Below, one piece after another: positions 7,391 through 14,977 of a stretch of DNA of 34,323 nucleotides. The notes beneath the pieces were generated by a model. The model worked only from the letters and a program-made list of their open reading frames with translations. It did not search any database and was not told the origin of the DNA. The DNA is taken from positions 1 through 34,323 of the forward strand of contig NZ_QWKK01000017.1 of assembly GCF_009911695.1 (NCBI RefSeq), in the 5' to 3' direction. The position numbers and the translations under genes are program-made. Positions within the stretch are counted from its first letter, which is position 1. Each line of letters begins with the position of its first letter. Source of the stretch: Enterorhabdus sp. P55. GTDB lineage: Bacteria > Actinomycetota > Coriobacteriia > Coriobacteriales > Eggerthellaceae.

Positions 7391-8125
7391 TCAGGCAGCC
7401 CGCAGCTCGGAGTCGTCTGACGCGGGCTTGTCGCCCCCTGCCCTTGCGGCGTCGTCCGCTCGCCGGTCGGCCAGCGCTCGCGCTCCCCGTGCGGCGAGGT
7501 AGGCGAGGAGCACGGCGGCATAGGCCAGCGCCCCCTCTCCGGCCGCGATGCCTCCGCTCAGCGCCGAGGGCAGGAGCATGAGCAGCGCGTGGACGCAGGC
7601 CAGCACGAAGAACGCGTAGGCCAGCCTCTGCACGCGCTTCCAGCGCGTCGGCCCCATGGCCCGCTTGACGCGCTGGGCCGAGGTGACGCCCAGGACGGCG
7701 AGCAGCGCTGTCAGCACGAGGGCGGCCAGGAGCCCCGCAGCCACGGTCGGGCTCGCCAGGGCGCCGGTGATGGCGCGGGGGACGTAGGAGGCGGCGTAGC
7801 CGATGACGTGACCGACGCACAGGAGGCAGGCCACGATGGACACTTCGGCGCGGATGGGGCGCAGCCAGCGGCTGAGTCGCGAGCCCGACGGCAGCGCGCC
7901 GATGAACATGACGACGGTGAACAGCGCCATGGCCACGTAGCAGCGTTTGACGAGCACGAGCAGGGCGAGGTCGATCGGCTTGGGCAGCCCGAGCGACGCG
8001 GAGGCGAGCTGCGTCACGACGACGGCGACGGCCAGCGCGTAGAAGGCGATGGGCCAACGCCTGATCGGCTCGCGGAGGGCGACGCAGGCGGCGAAGGCCA
8101 GGACGAGCGTCAGGATGAACGGCAT
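7391..8125 (-). CDS. Ferric-reductase-like (MsrQ/YedZ-type) six-helix membrane protein
   Basis: Protein of 244 residues with about six transmembrane helices and histidines placed as heme ligands in the ferric-reductase-like family (VGHVIGY in the middle; RWKRVQRLAYAFFVLACVHALL further on). The C-terminal ~35 residues are charged and probably cytoplasmic. First gene of the reductase operon, with a GGAGGGAGG ribosome-binding site before ATG 8125 and the four-half-site operator region upstream. In other bacteria such proteins donate electrons to a periplasmic molybdoenzyme; here it may be an alternative quinol entry point to the reductase. Hemes and partner are inferred. Confidence 0.72.
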   Translation of the reverse strand: MPFILTLVLAFAACVALREPIRRWPIAFYALAVAVVVTQLASASLGLPKPIDLALLVLVKRCYVAMALFTVVMFIGALPSGSRLSRWLRPIRAEVSIVACLLCVGHVIGYAASYVPRAITGALASPTVAAGLLAALVLTALLAVLGVTSAQRVKRAMGPTRWKRVQRLAYAFFVLACVHALLMLLPSALSGGIAAGEGALAYAAVLLAYLAARGARALADRRADDAARAGGDKPASDDSELRAA

Positions 8126-8209
8126 GGGTCGCGACCTCCCTCCTCGAAGATAGCAGGCTTCCCTTGGGTCATGAGGCCCTCCTCTCTCTTCGTTTCCCCT
8201 GGAGAAGAG

Positions 8210-8225
8210 GTTACGGGCCGGTAAC
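8210..8225. promoter_or_regulatory. Inverted repeat GTTAC-N6-GTAAC upstream of the reductase operon
   Basis: A 5-bp arm palindrome, 85 bp upstream of the first operon gene, directly followed by a further GGTAAT. It could be a site for a second regulator or part of the promoter; a TATTAC -10-like box on the minus strand sits at 8227-8232. No regulator can be named. Confidence 0.35.
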
Positions 8226-8245
8226 GGTAATAGCCATGCACGGAC

Positions 8246-8285
8246 GATAAGGCTTTGCTAATCATTTGCTTAAGGCGCGGTTAAC
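8246..8285 (-). promoter_or_regulatory. Putative response-regulator operator of the reductase operon (four TAA half-sites)
   Basis: TAA triplets, each in a (c/t/a)TAA context, start at 8248, 8259, 8271 and 8282 on the plus strand: spacings 11, 12, 11. The same geometry occurs upstream of the sensor kinase gene (10856, 10867, 10879, 10890). Direct repeats at about one helical turn are the usual target form for OmpR-type regulators. The site lies about 120-160 bp upstream of the first operon gene. Confidence 0.6.
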
Positions 8286-8358
8286 GCACAGGTCAGGCCG
8301 GTGAGGTCGGCCGCGCTTGCCCGGCGGGCCCGCATCCGGCGTTTACCGTGGCGGCCCT

Positions 8359-9066
8359 CTACAGCGCGTCGGTCATCTTGTAGCCCACGCGTGGAACAGT
8401 GAGCAGGTACTTCGGCTCGCTCGGGTTCTCCTCGATCTTCTCGCGGATCTTGCGCACGAAGACGGTGATGGAGTTCGACTTGGCATCAGTCTCGCCGTCG
8501 CCCCAGATGTACTCCTGGATCTGCCCGCGGGTGAACACCTTGCCCGGATAGGTGGCCAGAAAGGCGACGATCTCGAACTCCTTTGCCGTGAGGTTGGCCG
8601 GCTTCCCCTTGACGAGCACCTGGTAGGCGTCGAAGCGGATCTCCAAATCGCCGATGGAGGTCGTGCCCTCGCGCACGGTGCAGCGCGAGAACTCGATGGC
8701 GTCGCGGCGCCGGCGCAGGTGGGCCTCGATGCGCAGGAGCAGCTCGGCGATGTCGAAGGGCTTGGTCACGTAGTCGTCGCCACCAGCGCGAAACCCGATG
8801 GACTTGTCTACGATGTCGCTCTTCGCCGACAGGAAGATGATGGGCATCTCGCGCTCGCGGGCGCGGATGCGCCCGCACAGGTCGAACCCGTTCATCCCCG
8901 GCAGCATGATGTCGAGCAGCAGCAGATCGGGCTTCTCCGTCTCGAGCAGGGCGAGTCCCTCCTCGGCATCACGCGCGCCGCAGTAGGCGTAGCCCTCATG
9001 CTCAAGCGCCTTGCGGATGGCGCCGTGGATGCTCCCCTCGTCGTCGATGAGCATGACCTTGAACAC
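8359..9066 (-). CDS. OmpR/PhoB-family response regulator
   Basis: Protein of 235 residues. The receiver domain holds the acidic pocket IDDE (residues 7-10), phospho-acceptor Asp52 in LLLLDIMLPG and the KPF lysine region. The C-terminal winged helix (from about residue 130) includes NLTAKEFEIVAFLATYPGKV and the recognition stretch SNSITVFVRKIREKI, ending in YLLTVPRVGYKM. I chose GTG 9066 because AGGAGG sits 9 nt upstream and the gene then begins 1 bp after the kinase stop codon; the longer frame adds non-family residues. It is co-transcribed with the heme sensor kinase and is the best candidate to bind the two matching operator arrays. Confidence 0.92.
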   Translation of the reverse strand: MFKVMLIDDEGSIHGAIRKALEHEGYAYCGARDAEEGLALLETEKPDLLLLDIMLPGMNGFDLCGRIRAREREMPIIFLSAKSDIVDKSIGFRAGGDDYVTKPFDIAELLLRIEAHLRRRRDAIEFSRCTVREGTTSIGDLEIRFDAYQVLVKGKPANLTAKEFEIVAFLATYPGKVFTRGQIQEYIWGDGETDAKSNSITVFVRKIREKIEENPSEPKYLLTVPRVGYKMTDAL

Positions 9067-9067
9067 G

Positions 9068-10768
9068 TTATCCCACCTCCTGGCCGGGACGGCTTTCCCC
9101 GTCTTCCTCGTCAAGCGCCACCGCCAGGCACGCCGGCACGCGCAGCGTGAACGTGCTGCCGACGCCCGGGTGGCTTGAGACCTCCACCGTAAAGCCCTGG
9201 AGCAGGGCGTACTCTCTCACGAGCGCGAGTCCGAGCCCGCTGCCCTTGAACCGTCGCGTGGAGGCGCAGTCCACTTGGACGAAGCGGTCGAAGATGCGAT
9301 CCTGATCCTCCAGTGCGACGCCGATGCCCGTGTCCTCCACCTGGACGAGCACGTCCCCCGTCTCGGCCTCGACCGAGGCGCTCATGCGCACGCTGCCGCC
9401 GTCGGGGGTGAACTTGATGGCGTTGGTGACCAGGTTCTCCAGCGCACGGTGCGTCTTGTCGTAGTCGCCGTAGACGAGCGGCACGTCGGCGGCCACCTGC
9501 GCGCTGAACACGAGGTGGGCGTTCTCTGCCAGCGGCCAGGCGTCCTCCTGCGCAGCTGCCACCAGGTCGCCCAGGTCGATGGGCTCGCAGGCCAGCGACT
9601 CGCGCCCGGCGTCAAGCCGCGCGATGTCGAGCAGGTTGTTCACCATGTCGAGCAGCACCAGGCTGCTCTTGCGCACCTCATCCCATGCGTGCCAGCTCTC
9701 CGACCCCTCACCGCAGGAGCCGAGCGAGAGGTGCGTGGTGGCCAGGATGGCGGTGAGCGGGGTGCGCAGCTCGTGGCTCACCATGGAGAGCATGTCAGTC
9801 TTGAACTGCGACTCCTCGGCGAGGCGCTGGCCGAGCGCCTCCAGCTGGTCGCGCTGGCGCTCGAGGGCGAGGTTCACCTGCTGGAGGTCGCGCGTGCGGT
9901 CGGCCACCTTCTCCTCCAGGCCGGCGTACAGGGCGGACAGCTCGCGCGCCATGGCGTTGAACTGGCTGATGAGCTGGGCCATCTCCCGCGCGCGCGATGA
10001 GCTGGCCACCTGGCGCGGGTATCCGCCGGCTTCCACGCTCGAGGCCATCTTGATGAGGCCCACCGGCCGCAGCACGAAACGCGCCGTCACCACGTAGACC
10101 ACCGCGCCGATGGCCAGGATGAGGAAGGCGAAGAAGGCCACGTCGCGCAGCACGTTGTTGAGCAGCGAGGAGCTCGCGCGCTCCGCTGGGATGCTGATGG
10201 AGATGGCGCCGCCGACCGAGCCGATCGTCCAGCCCTCTTTGTCGTGGCCGGTGATGTCGATCTCGCCCACGGGCTCGCCGTGGCATTCCAGGCAGCTCTC
10301 GTCCACCTCGAGCGCGCGAACGTAACGGAACTGCGGGACGTCGTCTTCGACTACCGTGTCGTAGTACTCGATGACGGAGCGATCCTCGTGGAAGGCGTTG
10401 AGCGCCGCGGTCTCGAACTCGTCGGGGCGATCGTGGACGCGCCGCGGGTTGAGGTTGGTGTAGCGGATTGAGTAGTCGTTGTTTGCCGAGAAGATGGCCC
10501 CGATGCTCTTGCCGACGATGGCGCAGTGAAGGCCCTTGAACTCGTAGGTGCCGTCGGAGGTGTAGTTGATGGTGTCCTGGGAGGTCTCCATGAACTTCCA
10601 CACGGCGTCCATCTCCCGCGCGAAGGTGCGCGCCTCCTCGACTATGGAGGCCTCGGTGTCGCGGCGCTGGGTCTCCACGTCGAATACGACGAAGACCGCC
10701 ATGGCCGCAAGCGACACGACGGAGAGCGCGAGGAAGTAGATGGCGCGAAGCCCCAGCTTGCCCCTCAC
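9068..10768 (-). CDS. Membrane sensor histidine kinase with DUF3365 (Tll0287-like) c-heme sensor domain
   Basis: Protein of 566 residues. A transmembrane helix at about 9-29 and a second at about 211-228 enclose an extracytoplasmic domain with CLECH (residues 159-163), a c-type heme attachment motif, in the sequence context of the DUF3365/Tll0287-like family. It is followed by a HAMP region (FVLRP...), a coiled coil at about 280-320, HisKA with His332 in SHELRTPLTA, and a HATPase domain (NLVTNAIKFTPDGG, DTGIGV, GSGLGLALV). It should autophosphorylate in response to redox state or a gas or ligand at the heme and phosphorylate the adjacent regulator. GTG 10768 has AGGAGG 6 nt upstream. The signal is not known. 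Confidence 0.92.
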   Translation of the reverse strand: MRGKLGLRAIYFLALSVVSLAAMAVFVVFDVETQRRDTEASIVEEARTFAREMDAVWKFMETSQDTINYTSDGTYEFKGLHCAIVGKSIGAIFSANNDYSIRYTNLNPRRVHDRPDEFETAALNAFHEDRSVIEYYDTVVEDDVPQFRYVRALEVDESCLECHGEPVGEIDITGHDKEGWTIGSVGGAISISIPAERASSSLLNNVLRDVAFFAFLILAIGAVVYVVTARFVLRPVGLIKMASSVEAGGYPRQVASSSRAREMAQLISQFNAMARELSALYAGLEEKVADRTRDLQQVNLALERQRDQLEALGQRLAEESQFKTDMLSMVSHELRTPLTAILATTHLSLGSCGEGSESWHAWDEVRKSSLVLLDMVNNLLDIARLDAGRESLACEPIDLGDLVAAAQEDAWPLAENAHLVFSAQVAADVPLVYGDYDKTHRALENLVTNAIKFTPDGGSVRMSASVEAETGDVLVQVEDTGIGVALEDQDRIFDRFVQVDCASTRRFKGSGLGLALVREYALLQGFTVEVSSHPGVGSTFTLRVPACLAVALDEEDGESRPGQEVG

Positions 10769-10853
10769 CGCCGACCTCCTCCCCCGTGGGCTCGACCAGA
10801 TACAAGTTAAGGCACCAGTCTAGCGTACGAAGGGGAGACGCCGCTGCGTGCTG

Positions 10854-10893
10854 GCTAAGGTTTCGCTAACTTTTGGATTAACAAACCATTAAC
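10854..10893 (-). promoter_or_regulatory. Putative autoregulatory operator of the two-component system (four TAA half-sites)
   Basis: TAA triplets start at 10856, 10867, 10879 and 10890, spacings 11, 12, 11, identical to the array upstream of the reductase operon. The first two half-sites are gcTAA and the last two tTAA. A TAGACT box on the minus strand at 10817-10822 could be the -10. The array lies 86-125 bp upstream of the kinase GTG. Confidence 0.6.
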
Positions 10894-10925
10894 TCCCTGA
10901 TGGGGCTGGTCGTCGTGCGGATACC

Positions 10926-11393
10926 CTAGGCGCTGAAGTGGGAGCGATGGGGGCTCAGGGGGCGGGCGTCGCCGTGGAGGCAGTGGGCGAGGAAGGTGAT
11001 GCCCGCGAAGGCGAGGGCCACGCCGAGCCCCGTGTAGAAGAAGGCGATGAACCACGGCGGGACAAGCCCGAAGCTGCGCAGCGCGATGCCGCCGCCCATC
11101 ATGACGGCCATGATGAGATAGCCCTTCGCATCGAAGAAGCGGTGGATGCCCTGAGGTTCGGCGTAGGCGCGGATGCGCGCGACATGCTTGGCGACGAGGG
11201 GCTGGAACACGCGGGAGTGGAACAGCGCGAACACCACGAGCGCGCCGGCTGCGAGCAGCGCGACCATCCACCATGGGTCGGTTCGGCCCTCCTGGATGAG
11301 CGCCTGGATCCCCAGCGTCGTGATGCTCGTGCCGGCCGCCATCCACACGGCAGCCGCTATTCCCAGAAGTCCCTTAGGTCCCACTTTCGGCAT
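10926..11393 (-). CDS. Small four-helix membrane protein of unknown function
   Basis: Protein of 155 residues with about four hydrophobic helices (from residues ~8, ~40, ~95 and ~115), basic loops between the helices, and a His/Arg/Ser-rich C-terminal tail. I do not recognise the family. ATG 11393 follows GAGGAG with 7 nt spacing; the longer 216-residue frame crosses into the divergent neighbour and is not supported. It is read in the same direction as the kinase operon. The TAA operator array lies just beyond its stop codon, so it is probably a separate transcript. An overlapping minus-strand frame (10855-11346) is an Arg/Pro/His-rich shadow. Confidence 0.65.
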   Translation of the reverse strand: MPKVGPKGLLGIAAAVWMAAGTSITTLGIQALIQEGRTDPWWMVALLAAGALVVFALFHSRVFQPLVAKHVARIRAYAEPQGIHRFFDAKGYLIMAVMMGGGIALRSFGLVPPWFIAFFYTGLGVALAFAGITFLAHCLHGDARPLSPHRSHFSA

Positions 11394-11535
11394 GTGTTCG
11401 CTCCTCGATCTGTGCTTGCCTGTCATCCGTACCCTAGCACTTCCGAAGGGGCGAGGGAAGCGACGGTGCGGCAACGAGCGCGGCTGAGCCGGATGGCCCG
11501 CCTCGGCCGCCGGGTGGCCGTGGGCCCTGGCCGCG

Positions 11536-11871
11536 GTGGCCGTGCTAGTGGCGTGGAGCGGGTTTCGTTTCGCCACTGACTATTTGGTTCCGCAGGATCA
11601 GCACGCCATCTATCTCGACTACGAGATCGACGGCCGCAAGGGCCAGGCTCAGATCTGGCTCGACTCCCACGACCAGTCAGTGGCGAACGGCTACGCCCTG
11701 GACGAGGGCCCGCTGTCCGACGCCGTCCTCGCCGGCACCGAGCACTCGACACTCGCCGGCTTCCTCGGCAAGCCGAACAGCGCCCTCATGCTGATGAACG
11801 CCTTCGAGATAGCCGTCGAGTCCCAAGGAGGCACCGTCACCAGCGTGTCGGCCTACGACTACGAGTACTGA
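11536..11871 (+). CDS. Small membrane-anchored protein, apparently frameshifted at its N-terminus
   Basis: The clear frame encodes 111 residues: a hydrophobic helix (VAVLVAWSGF) then a soluble acidic part (DQHAIYLDYEIDGRKGQAQI...). No ribosome-binding site precedes GTG 11536, and the frame has no good start before an in-frame TGA at 11485. The neighbouring frame has GTG 11466 with GAGGGAAG upstream and encodes a basic leader ending MARLGRR. If one G is removed from the GGG at 11512-11514 the two frames join to give RRWPWALAAVAVLVAW, an ordinary positively charged leader plus transmembrane helix. It is therefore either a real frameshift mutation or a sequencing error. Function unknown. Confidence 0.5.
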   Translation: MAVLVAWSGFRFATDYLVPQDQHAIYLDYEIDGRKGQAQIWLDSHDQSVANGYALDEGPLSDAVLAGTEHSTLAGFLGKPNSALMLMNAFEIAVESQGGTVTSVSAYDYEY

Positions 11872-11896
11872 CGGGGGGGGGTGGATTGCCGGCATC

Positions 11897-12853
11897 CTAG
11901 CGCGGCGTCTCGTCCTTGAGCTTGCGTAGCTCCATGGGCGTGTCGCCCAAGATGGGAAAAGCGTCACTTACCCTGTGCCATACCCGATACATCTCTTCTC
12001 CCCGTTTTATGAACGAGTCTTTCCCGCTCATCTCGAACACTCCGATGAAGCGGTAGCCGGATGCCCTCAGAACCGGATCGCGCACGAAAGGAATGACGAC
12101 TCGCCTCACGGGCTCGCTCTCGGGTAGATCGCGTCCGTCGATGTTTCGCTCGTACAGTTCGCTGCCGTCTTCTTTGAGCTGGTTCATCCAGCCGCGGGTG
12201 CTGGATCCGTCAACGGAGATCTTGGGGAACCATGCCATGAGCTTTCCCGAATACTGCTTGGAGAAAGCACCGCGTGGAACGAAAAAAGCGCGCTGCTGGA
12301 ACGAGTAGTCAGTGTCAAACAGGAGATTACTTGCGTCTGTGATGGTGCGGAATGAGATGCCGTCCGCCACGGCTATCTCCTTCTTGCCTCGAAGGAGCTC
12401 TTTTGGCGTCAGCTCGGGATTCCACGCCCTTAGCCGCCCTTGGCCTTCGAGCTCGGAAGCCTTGTCCTTGAGCGCCGCAACGGCTCTCTCGATATCCTGC
12501 AGTGCGAGGTCGTAGTCCGGGTCGCCGCTCTCTCGGCAAACGCGTACATGATACGGAGTGTAGTCTCCGGCCTCGATGGCCGAGAGGACGTCGATGAGTT
12601 CGGCTTCGCGTTCTCTGTCTACTTTCGCCTGCCTCTGATGATGCCCCTCATCGCATTCGATGCCGATGTTGAGCTGCGGGAAGTAGAGGTCGATGAATCG
12701 TCGCGCATCAGCATGGTTTCTCACATATTGCTGCGAGACTGGCTGGATGTCATCGCGACCAAGCCGGTTCCAGATAGCGTTGATGACGAAGTTCTCATAG
12801 TCTTTGCGGTTGGTTCGCGAAAGCGTTTTCGCAAGGTAAGTCAGCTTGTCCAT
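11897..12853 (-). CDS. Type IV modification-dependent restriction endonuclease, PvuRts1I/AbaSI-like
   Basis: Protein of 318 residues, matching the length and order of the PvuRts1I/AbaSI family as I remember it: an N-terminal Vsr-like nuclease (KDYENFVINAIWNRL, then RRFIDLYFPQLN with Asp55, IECDEGHH with Glu66 and Asp68) and a C-terminal SRA-like reader (KLMAWFPKI, YRFIGVFEMSG, YRVWHRVSDAF). Known members cut DNA containing 5-hydroxymethyl- or glucosyl-hydroxymethylcytosine, which points to defence against phages with modified DNA. ATG 12853 gives the family-typical start MDKLTYL; an alternative ATG lies at 12901. It is visibly less GC-rich than its neighbours and sits next to the tRNA-Asp island but outside its att repeats. 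No methylase is nearby, as expected for type IV. Confidence 0.78.
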   Translation of the reverse strand: MDKLTYLAKTLSRTNRKDYENFVINAIWNRLGRDDIQPVSQQYVRNHADARRFIDLYFPQLNIGIECDEGHHQRQAKVDREREAELIDVLSAIEAGDYTPYHVRVCRESGDPDYDLALQDIERAVAALKDKASELEGQGRLRAWNPELTPKELLRGKKEIAVADGISFRTITDASNLLFDTDYSFQQRAFFVPRGAFSKQYSGKLMAWFPKISVDGSSTRGWMNQLKEDGSELYERNIDGRDLPESEPVRRVVIPFVRDPVLRASGYRFIGVFEMSGKDSFIKRGEEMYRVWHRVSDAFPILGDTPMELRKLKDETPR

Positions 12854-13061
12854 CGCAGAGCCCCCCCAAGGCCATTGCCGGCTGAGTACCGTTTGCGCCA
12901 TTTCCCAATGACGCCTCGTTGATCTATGCTGACGCATGGATTGACGCTTATTTTAAGAGAACAAAGAGAGCAGTTCATATTGTGGGGGCGGATCCCGATA
13001 GGGCTCTGGGGCTTTTCGAACGCGCGATAACGGTCGGAGATAGGCGGGCCCGCGAGGCTGG

Positions 13062-13090
13062 AGAAAAGAAAAACGCCCCCCATCAGGGCG
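13062..13090 (-). terminator. Intrinsic terminator, probably the original tRNA-Asp terminator
   Basis: On the minus strand CGCCC-TGATGGG-GGGCG is followed by TTTTTCTTTTC. It lies about 15 bp past the 46-bp tRNA 3'-end copy at 13105-13150, just where the terminator of an uninterrupted tRNA-Asp gene would be. This supports insertion of the island between the tRNA and its terminator. Confidence 0.7.
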
Positions 13091-13104
13091 GCGAATGGAT
13101 TTTT

Positions 13105-13150
13105 ATGGCGGGATGTACGAGACTTGAACTCGCGACCTCCGACGTGACAG
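13105..13150 (-). repeat. att duplicate: 46-bp copy of the 3' half of tRNA-Asp
   Basis: Identical over 46 bp to 15112-15157, which spans the anticodon arm to the CCA end of tRNA-Asp. The sequence diverges immediately after (aacgg versus gccgg), so this copy has no D-arm or acceptor 5' strand and is not a tRNA gene. It is the distal attachment site of the island. Confidence 0.88.
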
Positions 13151-13364
13151 AACGGACTTCTGATACTATCGGATTTTTATCCTCACCGTTAAAACCATGA
13201 GTCAAATACTTCCAAAGATATTATCGTTGATTTCGATTCAAGTAATAAATATGATCTCTGAACTGGTGTTTTACGAACACACAAGAGACAACTTGAAACT
13301 TTGGGATTCGCCTATAGAAATATTTGAATGATCAAAACTTGCTCGCGCACCCAATCTACCCATA

Positions 13365-13438
13365 ACGAATAAGCCGATTTAGACGTTTAAGCGGTTTAAG
13401 CCTTGTGGAGCCAGCCCTATTTTCAGACCTATTTTTCG
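13365..13438 (+). repeat. Island inner direct repeat, copy A
   Basis: Shares with 14978-15048 an ACGAAT--GCCGATTT start, a 19-bp block at 13399-13417 (18 of 19 identical to 15002-15020, AGCCTTGTGGAG(C/T)CAGCCC) and a CAGACCTATTTT end. The same orientation in both copies is compatible with arm-type recombinase binding sites or with a nested insertion. Confidence 0.6.
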
Positions 13439-13518
13439 ATTGACTTCAAAACGCAGACCAAAAGCAGGCTCATTTTCAAATAAAAATACAATGAGCTGCT
13501 CGATAACACAATGCAGCA

Positions 13519-13740
13519 CTAGCGCTGAAGCCTTTCCATAAGAAAGCCAGCAGCTTTGGAAAAGCTCTTTGTTTTAATGCCTACCACAACAAAGCCACCT
13601 ACCCCTACGGCGACCCCACCAGCACACTTCGCACCATCTTTGGCTACATCACGATGATGCTGGCAAACTGGGAGCTTATAACTCGATGGTAGTTCACATT
13701 TGCAAACTAGGCAGTGTTTAGTTTTCGGTTGTTGATCCAT
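13519..13740 (-). CDS. Small Cys/His protein with a glycine-rich hydrophobic segment (island gene 2)
   Basis: Protein of 73 residues. The N-terminal half has a probable metal site: CLVCKC at 10-15 and CQHH at 26-29. A Gly/Val-rich stretch of about 16 residues (GGVAVGVGGFVVVGI, from about 41) could be a membrane helix or a glycine-zipper-like segment. A basic C-terminus follows. The ATG at 13740 overlaps the end of the upstream 371-residue gene by 23 bp, so translation is probably coupled; a GGATG stretch is the only ribosome-binding candidate. I do not recognise the family. Pairing of a small membrane-prone protein with a larger zinc-ribbon protein in a satellite-like island would fit a defence or toxin role, but that is speculation. 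Confidence 0.6.
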   Translation of the reverse strand: MDQQPKTKHCLVCKCELPSSYKLPVCQHHRDVAKDGAKCAGGVAVGVGGFVVVGIKTKSFSKAAGFLMERLQR

Positions 13741-14833
13741 TTACGTCATCCGTTTCGTCTATGTCATCCGGCAGAGAGGAATCGCCTTCATTTAGCAGGC
13801 GTGAACTGGAAGTATCGAGCTGCTTGAAGGCGCTTGTCATATCTGTTGCAATCTGATGGAAGCCATCAACTATATCTGGGCGCTTCACGCCTGATTGGGA
13901 GTTGATTTCGAGCAATAGATCACGACTGCTCAGTTTATTTTCGTTCATAAACGAGGATAACTGCCTCAGGCATTCCTGTGCAGCTCCCGGCTCGTCCAGC
14001 AGCGTGTATGCCGCATATTCGCTTCTTGCCATCAGAGCGATACTGGTGAGCTCAGCTAGGGCAGTGTTCGCATTATTGGCCTTTGTTTTGGTGGATCCTT
14101 CTTTAAGCTGCGATATGCGAAGAGCCAGATTTGCTTGTAGGCGACAACGTGCCTCTGTTGCCGAGCTCGCTATGTTGAGCAATTGCATTTCTCTAAGACG
14201 AGAATCTTCTAACCGAACTGTTTGCTGCAGCTTGAGCCAAACGCTCTCTGCCTCAGCGATGCGATCCGCGTGGTTCTCCAATCGCAGCGCTTCCACATTC
14301 GCCGCAACCTCTTTTATTTCGCTGAGGACCTGCGCCATAGTTAGCTGCATTTGTAGGCTAATCAAAGATGGAGCAACATCAACTGGGACATCTTCAATCT
14401 TTAGACGAACCATTTCATAAACCCGATTTGTATCTGGATCGCGCAATTGTGGCATAATGCGTCCCTGTTTGTCAGGTTTCAGTACGAGTTCGCCTTTCTT
14501 CATGAGCTCTTTAGCGGCTTTGGTGAAGTCGGCAGTGTATTTCACCTCCCCTCGAGCCATCATGTTTTTTATCGCCTCATAAATCGAAGGGAATAGACGC
14601 GAGGCGTTATCAGCATTGGAAATAAAGTCTACGAGTTTTCTGTTAGTGTCTTCAGAGAACAGCATTAGACCATTCTGCATGACGTCCGCTTCCGGAACTG
14701 CCAAGATGATAGGCTCTTTTGTAGACGCAAGATGTTTGATTGGAACCAGCTCACTCGAAGCGCGGAAGCCACAATGAGGGCAAACGAGAGCGCCATCGGA
14801 AATCTTCGAATGGCATTCGGGACATCTTGACAT
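13718..14833 (-). CDS. Zinc-ribbon, helical protein of unknown function (island gene 1)
   Basis: Protein of 371 residues. It starts with a double-CXXC zinc ribbon (C4, C7, C18, C21; CPECHS...CPHCG). A mixed segment follows up to about residue 150 (LFPSIYEAIKNMMARGEVKY; LRDPDTNRVYEMVRLKIEDV). A long alpha-helical, probably coiled-coil region fills about 155-270, and an acidic tail ends DDIDETDDVNG. ATG 14833 has GAAAGG 7 nt upstream and a TATAAT box 25 bp upstream, so the 9-residue longer frame is unlikely. Codon use is AT-richer than elsewhere in the window. I do not recognise the family; the coiled coil suggests an oligomeric scaffold or sensor. Confidence 0.75.
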   Translation of the reverse strand: MSRCPECHSKISDGALVCPHCGFRASSELVPIKHLASTKEPIILAVPEADVMQNGLMLFSEDTNRKLVDFISNADNASRLFPSIYEAIKNMMARGEVKYTADFTKAAKELMKKGELVLKPDKQGRIMPQLRDPDTNRVYEMVRLKIEDVPVDVAPSLISLQMQLTMAQVLSEIKEVAANVEALRLENHADRIAEAESVWLKLQQTVRLEDSRLREMQLLNIASSATEARCRLQANLALRISQLKEGSTKTKANNANTALAELTSIALMARSEYAAYTLLDEPGAAQECLRQLSSFMNENKLSSRDLLLEINSQSGVKRPDIVDGFHQIATDMTSAFKQLDTSSSRLLNEGDSSLPDDIDETDDVNGSTTEN

Positions 14834-14858
14834 ACTGCGACCTTTCTCAAACAAACAC

Positions 14859-14864
14859 ATTATA
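14859..14864 (-). promoter_or_regulatory. TATAAT -10 box of the island operon
   Basis: Consensus TATAAT on the minus strand, 25 bp before ATG 14833. The -35 region at the proper distance is AT-rich but not consensus. The stretch 14865-14977 shows nothing further. Confidence 0.55.
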
Positions 14865-14977
14865 CGTGCTGAGTTAGATCAATATACTATGTACGGCACT
14901 CAATGCTCCGCATTTCCGTTAAGACAACCTCTGGCAAGACCCATCAGAGTTCTAACGGATTTCGCTCATAAATTAGA

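Noticed and set aside
12919-13200. 93-residue frame containing RLELATSDV
   Set aside because: That peptide is the translation of antisense tRNA-Asp sequence in the att copy, a common annotation artefact.
13197-13331. 44-codon plus-strand frame in the left part of the island
   Set aside because: No ribosome-binding site before the ATG and no family resemblance; kept only as a note.
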